Of a DNA stretch of 64,000 nucleotides, positions 41,446 to 50,902 are shown one piece after another. The DNA comes from Vibrio sp. BS-M-Sm-2 (GTDB taxonomy: Bacteria > Pseudomonadota > Gammaproteobacteria > Enterobacterales > Vibrionaceae): positions 2,418,001-2,482,000 of the forward strand of contig NZ_CP167894.1 in NCBI RefSeq assembly GCF_041504345.1, in the 5' to 3' direction. Numbering within the stretch: position 1 is the first letter of the stretch; every line of letters begins with the position of its first letter. A model generated the notes under the pieces. It was not told the origin of the DNA. It saw only the letters and a program-made list of their open reading frames with translations, and did no database searches. A program made the translations under genes and the position numbers.

Positions 41446-42000
41446 ATGTCGATGAAGGGTAAAGAAACTATGAGCGAGCAAAACAATAGAATTGTCATGG
41501 GTAAACTTGGGTCTACCTATGGTATTCGTGGCTGGCTTAAAGTGTTCTCCTACACAGACAATGCTGAAAGCATATTTGATTACAGCCCTTGGTATTTAAA
41601 CCTAAAGGGCAAGTGGGTTGAGTACAAAGTTGAGAGCTGGAAACGTCATGGCCAAGGTTATGTATGTAAGCTAGCGGGATTAGATGTTCGTGAAGACGCG
41701 CAACTGATGACTAACTTTGAAATTGCTATTGACCCTGCTTCGTTACCTGAATTGTCAGAAGATGAATTCTACTGGCGCGAATTGTTCGGTATGCAAGTTT
41801 TTACCACTAAAGGTTACGACCTTGGTGAGGTCACTGACCTATTAGAAACTGGCTCGAACGATGTTCTAGTAATCAAAGCAAATCTTAAAGATGCTTTTGG
41901 CCAAAAGGAACGGTTAGTACCGTACCTTGAAGAGCAAGTGATCAAGAAAGTTGATCGCGAAGCTCGCCGGATCGAAGTTGACTGGGATCCTGGATTCTAA
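41446..42000 (+). CDS. rimM: Ribosome maturation factor RimM
   Basis: 184 aa from ATG 41446 or 176 aa from ATG 41470. I recall V. cholerae RimM being annotated with the same [10 protein letters not shown] opening, which favours the first. It binds S19 and aids 30S head assembly. The N-terminal [20 protein letters not shown] and the PRC-barrel part ([35 protein letters not shown]) are clear. Second gene of the rpsP operon, 23 bases after rpsP. Confidence 0.96.
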   Translation: MSMKGKETMSEQNNRIVMGKLGSTYGIRGWLKVFSYTDNAESIFDYSPWYLNLKGKWVEYKVESWKRHGQGYVCKLAGLDVREDAQLMTNFEIAIDPASLPELSEDEFYWRELFGMQVFTTKGYDLGEVTDLLETGSNDVLVIKANLKDAFGQKERLVPYLEEQVIKKVDREARRIEVDWDPGF

Positions 42001-42026
42001 CTCCAAATTACAGAGCGAGAGAACAC

Positions 42027-42767
42027 ATGTGGGTTGGCATTATTAGCCTTTTTCCTGAAATGTTCCGTTCTGTTACTGATTTTGGAGTAACAGGTCAAGC
42101 GGTTAAAAAAGGTCTTTTATCTATTGAGACATGGAATCCTCGTGATTTCACTCATGATAAACATCGCACTGTTGATGACAGACCTTACGGTGGTGGTCCT
42201 GGCATGTTAATGATGGTTCAGCCTTTGCGCGACGCTATCAAAACAGCCAAGCAAGCAGCACCGGGAAAGACGAAAGTGATCTATCTTTCACCTCAAGGTC
42301 GTAAACTCGACCAGAAAGGTGTTGAAGAGCTGGCAACAAACGAGAATTTACTTCTTATTTGTGGTCGCTACGAAGGGGTAGATGAGCGCATCATTCAATC
42401 TGAAGTTGACGAAGAATGGTCGATTGGAGATTTTGTGATGACGGGTGGCGAACTGCCAGCCATGACGCTGATTGATTCAGTATCTCGGTTTGTTCCGGGT
42501 GTACTTGGAGATTTCGCTTCAGCAGAAGAAGATTCTTTTGCAAATGGTTTGCTAGATTGTCCCCATTATACGCGCCCTGAGGTGCTAGACGATAAAGATG
42601 TGCCATCGGTACTCAAGTCTGGAAACCATAAGGACATTCGTCGCTGGCGATTAAAACAATCGTTGGGCCGAACTTGGCTAAGAAGACCAGAACTCCTGGA
42701 AAACCTAGCTCTGACTGACGAACAGGAACAATTACTGGCTGAATTCATTAAAGAGCAACGCTCTTAA
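42027..42767 (+). CDS. trmD: tRNA (guanine(37)-N1)-methyltransferase TrmD
   Basis: 246 aa SPOUT-fold methylase that makes m1G37 and prevents frameshifting. [13 protein letters not shown] at the start, [26 protein letters not shown] and the [15 protein letters not shown] knot motif are all present. AGAGCGAGAGAACAC precedes the ATG. Third gene of the operon. Confidence 0.98.
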   Translation: MWVGIISLFPEMFRSVTDFGVTGQAVKKGLLSIETWNPRDFTHDKHRTVDDRPYGGGPGMLMMVQPLRDAIKTAKQAAPGKTKVIYLSPQGRKLDQKGVEELATNENLLLICGRYEGVDERIIQSEVDEEWSIGDFVMTGGELPAMTLIDSVSRFVPGVLGDFASAEEDSFANGLLDCPHYTRPEVLDDKDVPSVLKSGNHKDIRRWRLKQSLGRTWLRRPELLENLALTDEQEQLLAEFIKEQRS

Positions 42768-42826
42768 CGAAAAGCAAGCAGTAACCTATTAAATTTAGTA
42801 TCAGTTTATTCTAGGAATTTATACAA

Positions 42827-43180
42827 ATGAGCAACATCATCAAGGCTCTTGAAGAAGAGCAACTAAAATCAGACCTTCCTAAATTCGCACCAGGTGACAC
42901 TGTTGTAGTTCAGGTTAAGGTAAAAGAAGGTGACCGTGAGCGTCTACAGGCTTTCGAAGGCGTTGTAATCGCTATTCGTAACCGTGGTCTACACTCTGCA
43001 TTCACAGTTCGTAAGATCTCGAACGGTGAAGGCGTAGAGCGTGCGTTCCAAACTCACTCTCCAATGGTTGATAGCATCGAAGTTAAACGCCGTGGTGCAG
43101 TACGTCGTGCCAAGTTGTACTACCTACGTGAGCGTTCTGGTAAGTCAGCTCGTATTAAAGAGAAGCTTACTAAGAAGTAA
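42827..43180 (+). CDS. rplS: 50S ribosomal protein L19
   Basis: 117 aa. [20 protein letters not shown] and the [20 protein letters not shown] and [28 protein letters not shown] blocks identify L19, which sits at the subunit interface. Last gene of the rpsP operon, closed by a strong terminator. Confidence 0.98.
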   Translation: MSNIIKALEEEQLKSDLPKFAPGDTVVVQVKVKEGDRERLQAFEGVVIAIRNRGLHSAFTVRKISNGEGVERAFQTHSPMVDSIEVKRRGAVRRAKLYYLRERSGKSARIKEKLTKK

Positions 43181-43201
43181 TTCTTTTTGCATTCTATCGA
43201 T

Positions 43202-43231
43202 AAAAGCGGAGCCATTTGGCTCCGCTTTTTT
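43202..43231 (+). terminator. Terminator of the rpsP-rplS operon
   Basis: AAAAGCGGAGCCA pairs with TGGCTCCGCTTTT in a tight hairpin, followed by T residues. Confidence 0.93.
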
Positions 43232-43259
43232 GTGCCTGCTAGTTAGAGCTTTGAAAGTA

Positions 43260-43301
43260 AGAGATCCCCAACTCTTTCGTTCCTCACTCTTGGGGATGAC
43301 G
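43260..43301. repeat. Short palindromic repeat, CCCCA-arm variant
   Basis: ATCCCCA (43264-43270) and TGGGGAT (43290-43296) form arms. In reverse orientation the ends read cgtcat...ctc, the same layout as the TCCCTA-arm repeat at 43328-43363 lying just beside it. Its internal part differs, so it is a diverged family member. Confidence 0.65.
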
Positions 43302-43327
43302 ACTGGAAAGTAGGCTTAAATGCAACC

Positions 43328-43363
43328 GTCATTCCCTAGACTGACGAAGGAGTAGGGAAACTC
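43328..43363. repeat. Short palindromic repeat, TTCCCTA-arm copy 2
   Basis: GTCATTCCCTAGAC...GGAGTAGGGAAACTC, nearly the same as the copy at 8977-9015 but shorter by a few bases between the arms. Two dispersed copies plus a diverged one in 64 kb suggest a family common in this genome. Confidence 0.75.
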
Positions 43364-43387
43364 TTTTGGTAAACACCAAACTATCGG

Positions 43388-43422
43388 CAATAAAAAAGGA
43401 TTGACGCAAACGCCAACCCTTT
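43388..43422 (-). terminator. Minus-strand terminator, probably the original yacG terminator
   Basis: On the minus strand AAAGGGTTGGCG pairs with CGTCAATCCTTT (12 bp, two G-T pairs) across TTTG, then TTTATTG after further T residues. There is no minus-strand gene directly upstream now except the IS element, with yacG beyond it. It would end the zapD-yacG transcript if the IS element were absent. Confidence 0.75.
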
Positions 43423-43487
43423 AATCATTTTTCCGAATCTGATGTGACCCCATAAAAGTAGACACTTAATACAGAGCATTGAGTGTA

Positions 43488-43802
43488 ATGAAAGTAAAAT
43501 CACAAAGACAATATACAGACGAATTTAAACGAGAAGCTGTTCAGCGATCTCTCGATTCTTCTGACACCGTTAAGTCAGTAGCACTATCCTTAGGAATATC
43601 GCCGGTGCTACTTTCTAAATGGAGATGCCAAATGACGTCGAAGAAGACTAACTCCCTCCCAATACCTAACCACGGTCCCGAAACATCCGTTACACAACTG
43701 GAGAAAGAGATCCGTCAATTGAAAAAGAAGCTTGAGATGGCAGAGCTGGAGAATGATTTCTTAAAGGAAGCGAAGGCTTTCTTCGACAGCCAAAAAGAAT
43801 AA
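43488..43802 (+). CDS. IS3-family transposase OrfA
   Basis: 104 aa helix-turn-helix protein: RQYTDEFKREAVQRSLDSSDTVKSVALSLGISPVLLSKW is the HTH, followed by a leucine-zipper-like segment (VTQLEKEIRQLKKKLEMAELENDFL). The start is ATG 43488; a TTG at 43479 is in frame but unlikely. Its 3' end has CAAAAAG (43791-43797) just before the stop, a likely -1 slip site that joins it to OrfB. Its role is binding the inverted repeats and regulation. Confidence 0.9.
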   Translation: MKVKSQRQYTDEFKREAVQRSLDSSDTVKSVALSLGISPVLLSKWRCQMTSKKTNSLPIPNHGPETSVTQLEKEIRQLKKKLEMAELENDFLKEAKAFFDSQKE

Positions 43803-43831
43803 GGTTCGAGTATATCCTTAAGAAGGCCAGT

Positions 43832-44659
43832 GTGAAGCTTCCTGTCATTCGACTATGCCAATGGTTGGGCGTTTCTAAAGCGGGTTATTACAAGTGGCTA
43901 ACAAGGAAACCATCGAAGCGAGAGACAGACAATGAGTCTTTAAGTCACTACTTGAGGAGAGAAAGCGAAGCTCAGTATTGTATTCCAGGCTATCGAAAGC
44001 TTTGGGAAGCAGCAGTCGCTAACGGCTTTATTTGTAATAAAAAGCGAGTACAGAGGCTTTTGCAGAATATGGGCTATCGCTCTTGCGCGAGCAAGAAGCG
44101 ATATGGACGAGCGCCAAGACAAAATACGCTTATACCTGCCTATAACATTCTTGCCCGCCAATTTAAGGTGGATAAACCCGATCGAGTTTGGGTGTCAGAT
44201 ATCACTCAGGTGCGCTGTACTGATGGTTGGCAATACCTGTGCGTCGTCTTAGATTTGTTTTCACGCAAAGTGATTGGTTGGTCGACAAGTCGTATTAATA
44301 ACGCAAAGTTAGTGCTAAGAAGCCTGAATAAGGCTTGGGAACAAAGGCAGCCCTTAGGTCACGAGCTTTTGTTTCACTCCGATCAAGGTATACAGTATCG
44401 AGCGTTGGAGACGATCCGTTGGCACCGTAAACGAAAGATTAAAGTCAGCATGTCGAGAAAAGGAAACTGTTGGGATAACGCTTGTTCCGAAAGTTTCTTT
44501 GCGCAATATAAGAAAGAGTGGATGAACAACTTAGATCAGCTTTCACGACAAGAAATGACGATGCAAAGTCGAATTTATATCGATACCTATTATAATCCAG
44601 TAAGAAGGCATGGGACTCTAGGTGGAGTGAGTCCCATGGACTTTGAACTAATCAACTAA
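43832..44659 (+). CDS. IS3-family transposase OrfB (DDE integrase domain)
   Basis: 275 aa from GTG 43832, but the reading frame is open from 43796 and is probably made mainly as an OrfAB fusion by -1 frameshifting at CAAAAAG (43791-43797). An HTH_21-type region (NGFICNKKRVQRLLQNMGYR) precedes the integrase core with the three acidic residues in VSDITQV, HSDQGIQY and DNACSESFFAQYK. All catalytic residues are present, so it could be active. Confidence 0.92.
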   Translation: MKLPVIRLCQWLGVSKAGYYKWLTRKPSKRETDNESLSHYLRRESEAQYCIPGYRKLWEAAVANGFICNKKRVQRLLQNMGYRSCASKKRYGRAPRQNTLIPAYNILARQFKVDKPDRVWVSDITQVRCTDGWQYLCVVLDLFSRKVIGWSTSRINNAKLVLRSLNKAWEQRQPLGHELLFHSDQGIQYRALETIRWHRKRKIKVSMSRKGNCWDNACSESFFAQYKKEWMNNLDQLSRQEMTMQSRIYIDTYYNPVRRHGTLGGVSPMDFELIN

Positions 44660-44693
44660 ACCCCTGTGTCTACTTTTTAGGGGCCATATCAAA

Positions 44694-44717
44694 TCTCGAA
44701 TCTCGAATCTCGAATCT
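44694..44717. repeat. Tandem heptamer repeat beside the yacG stop
   Basis: TCTCGAA is repeated three times (44694-44714) and followed by TCT, directly abutting the yacG stop codon and eight bases from the right end of the IS element. A similar CCGAATCT lies left of the IS element at 43433-43440. Confidence 0.7.
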
Positions 44718-44914
44718 TAGAACTGATCTTCCGACCAACCATCGCTATCAGACATGTCTGGTGCGCCAGCGATGCTGTTTTCTTCGTCTGCCCATTCACC
44801 GAAATCAATCATCTGACATTGCTTGCTGCAAAACGGGCGGTGTGGGCTTTGTTCACCCCATTCAACGTCAGTATTACATTGAGGGCATTTAACGATGGTG
44901 ATTTTCTTCGACAT
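44717..44914 (-). CDS. yacG: DNA gyrase inhibitor YacG (zinc-binding)
   Basis: 65 aa. Cys residues in CPQC (near residue 10) and FCSKQC (near 29) bind zinc. The C-terminus is acidic ([25 protein letters not shown]). In E. coli YacG binds GyrB and blocks DNA binding. The start at 44914 ([13 protein letters not shown]) is the family start; an upstream ATG at 44971 gives an unlikely leader. It follows zapD after 80 bases and is the last gene of the pil-coaE-zapD-yacG run; its likely terminator is beyond the IS element. Confidence 0.9.
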   Translation of the reverse strand: MSKKITIVKCPQCNTDVEWGEQSPHRPFCSKQCQMIDFGEWADEENSIAGAPDMSDSDGWSEDQF

Positions 44915-44994
44915 AGTGATTCTTAATTTGAGGGATAATAATAGTGAGTTTAGGCTCGAGTGAGGACTCAAGCCAAACTATAAAAGGAAACTAA

Positions 44995-45735
44995 TTAGGT
45001 GCAGATCGCTAATTCAAACTCGATATCTTGAGTACAAGCTTGCCCCGTCTCAAAGCTCATGAACTTAACTGCAAAGCGGTTCTTGTGACCTGAGATCATC
45101 GGGTAGGCACCGTATTGCATCGGAATAGAAAGACGAAGGATATTCGCTTCATCGGCATCGCTCTGAAAGAAGCCAGCACGAGCGATTTGCTCTTTAAAGT
45201 GCCCTGTTTCCCTGGTGAGCTTCAACCATAGTGTTAGCGCTTCATACAGAGGCTGTAGGCTATCCATCCAAGCTTTAGCATCTCTCATTCTCTTATCGAG
45301 CGGAAGGTGCAGCCAATAATGCAGTGCGGGTAAATCAAAGCAGCATGAGCCACCTGGAAGATTAAAGCGTTGGCGAATCGCACTTAGAAAGCGGTCTTCC
45401 TTAAGTGATTGCCCGAAACGCTCTGCCTGCATCAGATCACGATAGATGTTACCAATGTCAGTAAGCAATGATGTCAGCATCTCTTGATCGACACCTTCAA
45501 CATCTAACCAGCTTTTGTAGGTTACACGTTGTTTCTCAATATCTTTTGCGAGTTCGCTCTTGAGTTGGATCTGTTCGAAGATTTCAATCAGATCAAAGAT
45601 GGAACGGAAAAAGAGTTGATACTGTTGAGCATCGGAAAATGTAGAAGACAAGTGTAGCTGCCTCAAGAGTGATTCGACTCTTAAGTAGATGCGTGTTTTC
45701 TCATTTAGAGGATGTTCAAATTTATGGGTGATCAT
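44995..45735 (-). CDS. zapD: Cell division protein ZapD
   Basis: 246 aa. It crosslinks FtsZ filaments at the Z ring. [23 protein letters not shown] at the start and [18 protein letters not shown] (around residue 150) match ZapD (YacF). The start at 45735 (MITHKFEH) has AAGG eight bases before it; an ATG at 45750 lacks a binding site. It follows coaE by 26 bases, as in E. coli (coaE-zapD-yacG). Confidence 0.94.
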   Translation of the reverse strand: MITHKFEHPLNEKTRIYLRVESLLRQLHLSSTFSDAQQYQLFFRSIFDLIEIFEQIQLKSELAKDIEKQRVTYKSWLDVEGVDQEMLTSLLTDIGNIYRDLMQAERFGQSLKEDRFLSAIRQRFNLPGGSCCFDLPALHYWLHLPLDKRMRDAKAWMDSLQPLYEALTLWLKLTRETGHFKEQIARAGFFQSDADEANILRLSIPMQYGAYPMISGHKNRFAVKFMSFETGQACTQDIEFELAICT

Positions 45736-45761
45736 CGAGCAAACCTTCATTCAACATTGTT

Positions 45762-46376
45762 CTATTCTGACCCATCTACAGCACTGATTGCCAGATACTT
45801 TTGATGTAAATCTGTGATTTGAGGCAAAAGTTCTTGGTTTTTAGTATGGTTTTTAATCACGTCATCTGCAACTGCTAAGCGTTGTTCTCTTGAAGCCTGT
45901 GATTTTAAAATTGATGCAACTTGTTCCCTAGAAACATTATCACGACTCATCGTTCGTTCTATTTGCACTTCTGCTGGCACATCAACGATTAATACGCGAT
46001 CGGTCATGCCTTGCATTTGGTTTTCGACCAATAGCGGTGCGACTAATAAACCATAAGGGGATGTGATTTTAGACAGGTCACTGTCAATTTTGTCACGGAT
46101 CATGGGATGAAGAAGATCATTGAGCCACTGCTTCTCTTTAGGATCAGAGAAGATAAGCTCACGCAGCCTACTTCGGTTGAGTGTTCCATCGTCAAGCAAG
46201 ATAGACTCACCAAAGTGGTCTGTAATCTGTTTTAAGCCGTCACTGCCCAAAGTGACTACTTCACGTGCCACGATATCAGCATCAACAATATCAATATTAA
46301 AGTGTTCATTGAACAGGTTAGCGACGGTGGTTTTGCCACTGGCGATACCACCACTTAATCCGATAATGATTGCCAT
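45762..46376 (-). CDS. coaE: Dephospho-CoA kinase
   Basis: 204 aa, last step of coenzyme A synthesis (phosphorylates the ribose 3'-OH). P-loop GLSGGIASGKTT at residues 6-17, then DADIVAREVV and VDVPAEVQIERTMSRD. The start at 46376 gives the standard N-terminus MAIIIGLSGG; an ATG at 46445 lies inside pilD. It follows pilD after two bases, so they are likely cotranscribed. Confidence 0.96.
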   Translation of the reverse strand: MAIIIGLSGGIASGKTTVANLFNEHFNIDIVDADIVAREVVTLGSDGLKQITDHFGESILLDDGTLNRSRLRELIFSDPKEKQWLNDLLHPMIRDKIDSDLSKITSPYGLLVAPLLVENQMQGMTDRVLIVDVPAEVQIERTMSRDNVSREQVASILKSQASREQRLAVADDVIKNHTKNQELLPQITDLHQKYLAISAVDGSE

Positions 46377-46378
46377 GG

Positions 46379-47248
46379 TTAAATTCCTAGTACAGAAGTG
46401 AAATACCAGCCCATGATGTCGTTGCCCCACATCAAACTCACCCAACCCGCAATCGCAAGGTAAGGTCCAAATGGAAAGGCTTTATCTATGCCTTGTTGTT
46501 TCAAGCGAAGTTGAATCAATCCGAAAACTAAGCCGACAAGTGAGGATAGAAGAATGATCATTGGGAGGTGTTGCCAACCAAGCCAAGCGCCAAGCGCAGC
46601 TAATAACTTGAAATCACCGTAACCCATGCCTTCTTTGCCTGTTAACAGCTTGAACAGCCAATAAACCGACCAAAGTGCTAGGTAACCTGCCATTGCACCA
46701 ACCACGGAATCTTGAAGCGATACAGGGCTGATATTAAACAGAGCTAACGCGATACCGTACCAAACTAAAGGTAAGGTAATTTGATCAGGCAACAGCATAG
46801 TATCGAGATCGATAAAGGTTGCGGTAATCAATGCAAACGTGAAAAAAATCAAAGCAATAGCGTAGTAACTGAAACCAAAGTGGCTAGCAACCATTGTACA
46901 AAGTATTGCGGTAAGCAGTTCGACCAAAGGGTAGCGAGCGTTGATTGGATTGGCACAGCTGTGACACTTACCTTTTAAGAACAACCAGCTTAACACTGGA
47001 ATATTGTCGACGATTCTTAATTGGGTTTTGCATTTCGGGCAGGTTGAACGAGGAATGCTGAGATTAAACTTTCCCTCTGGTGCTGGAATTTTATATTGAG
47101 AGAAATATTCCGAGCACTCTTGTTGCCATTCGCGTTCCATCATAATCGGTAAACGGTGTATGACTACGTTGAGGAAGCTGCCGATAAGAAGGCTAAAAAT
47201 GAAAGCTAATACGGGGAATAGCCAAGGATAGTAGTGAAATACTTCCAT
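46379..47248 (-). CDS. pilD: Type IV prepilin peptidase and N-methylase PilD
   Basis: 289 aa aspartic protease of the inner membrane. It cleaves the leader of PilA-type pilins (and type II secretion pseudopilins) and methylates the new N-terminus. The cytoplasmic zinc site has CPKCK and CHSC. Catalytic Asp residues lie in [14 protein letters not shown] and [18 protein letters not shown] (GxGD). About seven hydrophobic segments are visible. The start at 47248 follows AAAGGACACT; an ATG at 47263 is less good. It is downstream of pilC and upstream of coaE, as in other Vibrio. Confidence 0.95.
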   Translation of the reverse strand: MEVFHYYPWLFPVLAFIFSLLIGSFLNVVIHRLPIMMEREWQQECSEYFSQYKIPAPEGKFNLSIPRSTCPKCKTQLRIVDNIPVLSWLFLKGKCHSCANPINARYPLVELLTAILCTMVASHFGFSYYAIALIFFTFALITATFIDLDTMLLPDQITLPLVWYGIALALFNISPVSLQDSVVGAMAGYLALWSVYWLFKLLTGKEGMGYGDFKLLAALGAWLGWQHLPMIILLSSLVGLVFGLIQLRLKQQGIDKAFPFGPYLAIAGWVSLMWGNDIMGWYFTSVLGI

Positions 47249-47313
47249 AGTGTCCTTTACCACTTAATCAAAGTGAGCAGAGATTGCTGCTCATGGGTGT
47301 TTAGTTGCTTTAA

Positions 47314-48543
47314 CTATCCTAACACACTCATAAGATTAAAGATCGGTAAGTACATCGCAACCACAAGCCCACCAACCACGGTGCCTAAAAACACGATGAT
47401 CAGTGGCTCTAGAATCTTGCCTAAATTGTCGACGGTGTTGTCTACTTCAAACTCGTAAATCGAGGCGACTTTATTGAGCATATCATCAAGGTTGCCAGAC
47501 TCTTCACCAATCATCACCATCTGCAACACCATTTCGGGGAAGGCGTTGGTATTGCGCATTGCGATATACATCGGCATGCCTGCAGCTGTTTCTCGGTGAA
47601 CTTCAATGATGGCTGATTCATAATGCAGATTACCTGCGGTTTTGGCTGTGGTTTTGAGGCTCATTAAAATCGGAATACCAGAACTAAAGCTTGTTGATAA
47701 GGTTCGGCTAAACTTGGCAATAGAGGCTTTGGCTAATATGCCACCGAGAACAGGAAAACGTAGTCCTAGCCGACTGACAGACAGTCTGAACGAGTGGGAA
47801 CGCTGACACAGTTGGTAAATAATCAGGACAACAAGCCCTATGCCTACAGCCGTATAAAAACTGTAAGTCTGCATCCAATGGGAAAGGTAGAGTACTTGTT
47901 GAGTGAACCAAGGTAGGTCGGCGCCAAAGCCTGAAAACATCGACTCAAATTCCGGAATCACCATGGTCAGCATTAAATAAGAAACGGTCAGTGCTACCGT
48001 GACCACCATGGCAGGATAAATCAGTGCTTTGACGACTTTAGACTTTAACTGCTCGCTTTTTTCTCGATAGGTCGCTAAGCGTTCGAACACTTGTGCGAGG
48101 TTGCCGGAGAGTTCGCCTGTCGCGACCAAATCAGTATAGAGGTCATCAAAGTGACGACTTGCAGTTCGCATTGCTTTTGAGATTGGCGTGCCGGCTTCTA
48201 CACCTTTGCATATGTGCGATAAAATCGATTTCATTTCTGCTTTGCGGTGATTGTCTGAGACCAACTTGATGGCTTGCACGATAGGCACGCCAGTAGCCAG
48301 CATGGTAGCGAGCTGCCGAGTTAAAATAGTGATGTCCTTGGCTTTGACTCTATGGGTTAAACGAGTGACGGCTGAGATGCTTTTCTTTTTGATTTTCTTA
48401 ATCTGAATGTGCTGCTCTTTGAGCTTTTCTCGTACTTCCAATTCGGTGAGCGCTAAGGTCTGCCCAGACACTTTCTTGCCTGAGCTATTAATGCCTTTCC
48501 AGTGATAGCTTTTTAATTGTGATTGTTTGGACTTGCTACTCAT
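47314..48543 (-). CDS. pilC: Type IV pilus inner-membrane platform protein PilC
   Basis: 409 aa GspF/PilC family polytopic protein that organises the pilus assembly motor. The N-terminal soluble part ([30 protein letters not shown]) is followed by two GspF domains, [23 protein letters not shown] (around residues 75-95) and [19 protein letters not shown] (around 280), with three hydrophobic segments. It lies 15 bases after pilB, forming one operon with pilA, pilB and pilD. Confidence 0.95.
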   Translation of the reverse strand: MSSKSKQSQLKSYHWKGINSSGKKVSGQTLALTELEVREKLKEQHIQIKKIKKKSISAVTRLTHRVKAKDITILTRQLATMLATGVPIVQAIKLVSDNHRKAEMKSILSHICKGVEAGTPISKAMRTASRHFDDLYTDLVATGELSGNLAQVFERLATYREKSEQLKSKVVKALIYPAMVVTVALTVSYLMLTMVIPEFESMFSGFGADLPWFTQQVLYLSHWMQTYSFYTAVGIGLVVLIIYQLCQRSHSFRLSVSRLGLRFPVLGGILAKASIAKFSRTLSTSFSSGIPILMSLKTTAKTAGNLHYESAIIEVHRETAAGMPMYIAMRNTNAFPEMVLQMVMIGEESGNLDDMLNKVASIYEFEVDNTVDNLGKILEPLIIVFLGTVVGGLVVAMYLPIFNLMSVLG

Positions 48544-48558
48544 TGGTGTTCCATTCGG

Positions 48559-50244
48559 TTATAGGTACAGAACACGTTGCAGTTCTTGATAGCTGGTGGT
48601 GCCTTCAAGCAATTTATCTAGCCCTGACTCTTGCAGAGTTCTCATGCCTTCTCGACGCGCGAGATCTTCAATCGCTAGCGCATTGGGTTGACTGATAAGG
48701 CTGGTCTTGAGCTTGTCGGTAAAAGGCATCACTTCATAGATACCCACTCGGCCTGAGTACCCCTGATTACATTCATTACACCCTTGGGGATTAGCTTTGT
48801 AGATGGTTCGGCTGTTAGGAATCGAGTGACGCAGAAATATGTCCGGTGAGTCGTCAACTTCTTTGCAATGGTTGCACAATCGTCTTGCTAGTCGTTGAGC
48901 GATAATCAAACTCAGTGATGAAGCTAGGTTAAAGGGTTCTATCCCCATATGAGCGAGTCGAGTCACGGTTTCCGCTGCAGAGTTAGTGTGCAGTGTCGAA
49001 AGCACTAAGTGACCAGTTTGCGATGCTTTGATCGCGATCTCTGCGGTTTCTAAATCGCGGATCTCCCCAACCATTACCACATCGGGGTCTTGTCGTAAAA
49101 ATGATCGCAATGCTTCAGCAAACCCAAAACCGATTTTGGGTGCGACTTGAACTTGATTGATACCACATAGATTGATCTCGACCGGATCTTCAGCTGTTGA
49201 GATGTTGCGCTCTATGGTGTTAAGTACCCGAAGGCCAGTGTAGAGAGAAACGGTTTTACCACTGCCGGTTGGGCCGGTCATTAAGACCATTCCTTGTGGG
49301 CGCTTCAATGCATTGAGATAGAGTGCTTTTTGATCCTCGCTGTAACCCAACTTATCGATATCTAAATTAGCAGCGCTGCTATCTAAAAGACGCAGTACGA
49401 TCTTTTCTCCCCACAGTGTCGGTAGAGTCGATACACGCATATCAATCGCCAGTTCGTCGTTTAAACGAAGCTTAATACGTCCATCTTGAGGCAAGCGACG
49501 TTCGGCAATATCCAGCTTAGCGAGGATCTTTAAGCGAGCAGATAAACGGCGACTTAGATGGGAAGCCGGTTGTTGTATTTCAACAAGGATGCCATCGCAA
49601 CGTAAGCGCACACGATAGTTTTCTTCATAAGGTTCGAAGTGGATATCGGATGCACCTTTACGCACCGCATCAACCAGTATTTGATTGATAAAACGGCTAA
49701 CAGGAGAATCGTCTTGGCTGAGGTCTTCAATTGAAGTCATCTCATCGTCAGAGACTTCAACGAGATTGGCGAGTTCATCTTGGGTGATCTCTTTACGCTT
49801 GGAGTCTTGCCCAGAAATAGAGCGTCCATACAGCTTTCGTATTGCACCTTCTAGTTCTGAGTAGTTAGCGACAACCAATTCAATCTGTAATCCCGTTGCA
49901 AAGCGAAAATCATCTTCCGCCTGTAAGTCGGTTGGGTCGGCCGAGGCGAGTGTGAGAGTTGAGCTAGAGACTGAAATCGGGATAGCACGATACTTGGTGA
50001 TTAGCTCGCGAAGCCCTAATTGGTCGCACAAGACTTCATAATCAACATTGGCAAGCTGCACTAACGGCAAACCGAAAATGGTTTTTATGTTGTTTGCTAA
50101 GGAATCACCTGTGAAGAGCTCAAGAACGAGCAGAGCTTCAGGTGTCGAAACACCGGAAGCTTGTACGTGTTCCGCCACGGCTTGTTCTTGAGTCAGGCTA
50201 AGTAAGCCAGCCTGACGAAGAACGGTTGGGAGATTGGTTAGCAC
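48559..50244 (-). CDS. pilB: Type IV pilus assembly ATPase PilB
   Basis: 561 aa GspE/PilB ATPase powering pilus extension. An N-terminal MshE-type domain (about residues 1-150) is followed by the ATPase core with Walker A GPTGSGKTVSLYTG (near residue 325), the Asp box and Walker B DPDVVMVGEIRDLETAEIAI. A tetracysteine zinc motif is seen in LCNHCKEV and GCNECNQGYSGR. The start is GTG, overlapping the pilA stop by one base (TAGTG), so translation is probably coupled. Confidence 0.95.
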   Translation of the reverse strand: MLTNLPTVLRQAGLLSLTQEQAVAEHVQASGVSTPEALLVLELFTGDSLANNIKTIFGLPLVQLANVDYEVLCDQLGLRELITKYRAIPISVSSSTLTLASADPTDLQAEDDFRFATGLQIELVVANYSELEGAIRKLYGRSISGQDSKRKEITQDELANLVEVSDDEMTSIEDLSQDDSPVSRFINQILVDAVRKGASDIHFEPYEENYRVRLRCDGILVEIQQPASHLSRRLSARLKILAKLDIAERRLPQDGRIKLRLNDELAIDMRVSTLPTLWGEKIVLRLLDSSAANLDIDKLGYSEDQKALYLNALKRPQGMVLMTGPTGSGKTVSLYTGLRVLNTIERNISTAEDPVEINLCGINQVQVAPKIGFGFAEALRSFLRQDPDVVMVGEIRDLETAEIAIKASQTGHLVLSTLHTNSAAETVTRLAHMGIEPFNLASSLSLIIAQRLARRLCNHCKEVDDSPDIFLRHSIPNSRTIYKANPQGCNECNQGYSGRVGIYEVMPFTDKLKTSLISQPNALAIEDLARREGMRTLQESGLDKLLEGTTSYQELQRVLYL

Positions 50245-50708
50245 TATTTACAGTTTTTCGGTAATAAATCGTCAGTTACAGGAGTCGCTGTTGTTCCTTT
50301 ACACTCCCAAGCTCCATCTTGTGCTCTGGACAGCGCAAATTTCTTATTTACTAAAAGAGTGCTAACGCCTGCACTAGCAAAAGTAAATGTAATTGTCCCC
50401 ACACCAGCTGAACTTCCTTTAGCAAATGCTATCGTTCCTGATGGGATTGATGATGGGACTCCGAGAGCATCTTCGGTTTGCCCACTAGTAGAACCATCTG
50501 GGAAGCTTCCATTTTCGACAGAATAAGCTTCAACATTTGTTTTTACTCCTGTTGCAGTAGCAAGAGCGGAAGCAACCTCAGCCTTAGCTACATACTTTTG
50601 ATATTGAGGAATTGCAATCGCAGAAAGGACACCTATTACAGCCACTACAATCATCAATTCAATCAGCGTAAAGCCTTTTTGGTTCGTTCTTTTGTTCTTG
50701 TTATTCAT
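50244..50708 (-). CDS. pilA: Type IV pilin PilA
   Basis: 154 aa major pilin of a PilA/ChiRP-type pilus. The type III signal has a 12-residue positively charged leader ([11 protein letters not shown]) and cleavage at G-FTLIEL, with the conserved Glu5 and a hydrophobic helix ([22 protein letters not shown]). The C-terminal domain is Ser/Thr/Gly-rich and has a pair of Cys (WECKG and NCK) that probably form a disulfide loop. The C-terminal part is variable among vibrios, so the mature domain cannot be matched to a specific variant. First gene of pilABCD. Confidence 0.93.
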   Translation of the reverse strand: MNNKNKRTNQKGFTLIELMIVVAVIGVLSAIAIPQYQKYVAKAEVASALATATGVKTNVEAYSVENGSFPDGSTSGQTEDALGVPSSIPSGTIAFAKGSSAGVGTITFTFASAGVSTLLVNKKFALSRAQDGAWECKGTTATPVTDDLLPKNCK

Positions 50709-50902
50709 TTTCTAATTCCATTCTTTAGTTTGTTTCAGCGCAAGCACTGGTTGGTGAGAGAATAGAAGTCGAGATGGGGAAGTGGAATGATGTTCAGGTG
50801 CGGTCGCGAGTGGTTTTGTATTTATTAGTGCAGTGTTTCATATAGCACGCAAATTTATGCGATCAACTTAAATAACTGCTTGAAATACTGATAATTAAGG
50901 CA

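Larger units (their letters stand above)
43445..44686 (+). mobile_element. IS3-family insertion sequence, about 1.24 kb
   Basis: Imperfect terminal inverted repeats begin TGACCCCATAAAAGTAGACAC on the left and TGGCCCCTAAAAAGTAGACAC on the right (read inwards). They enclose orfA and orfB, a frameshift-linked transposase with a complete DDE triad. No clear 3-base target duplication is seen (ATG on the left, TAT on the right), so it may be old or the ends slightly different. It looks intact otherwise. It sits between the rplS terminator and yacG. Confidence 0.92.

Noticed and set aside
43442..44691. Clear 3-base target duplication of the IS element
   Set aside because: The flanking bases ATG and TAT do not match, and moving the ends by two bases does not give a match.
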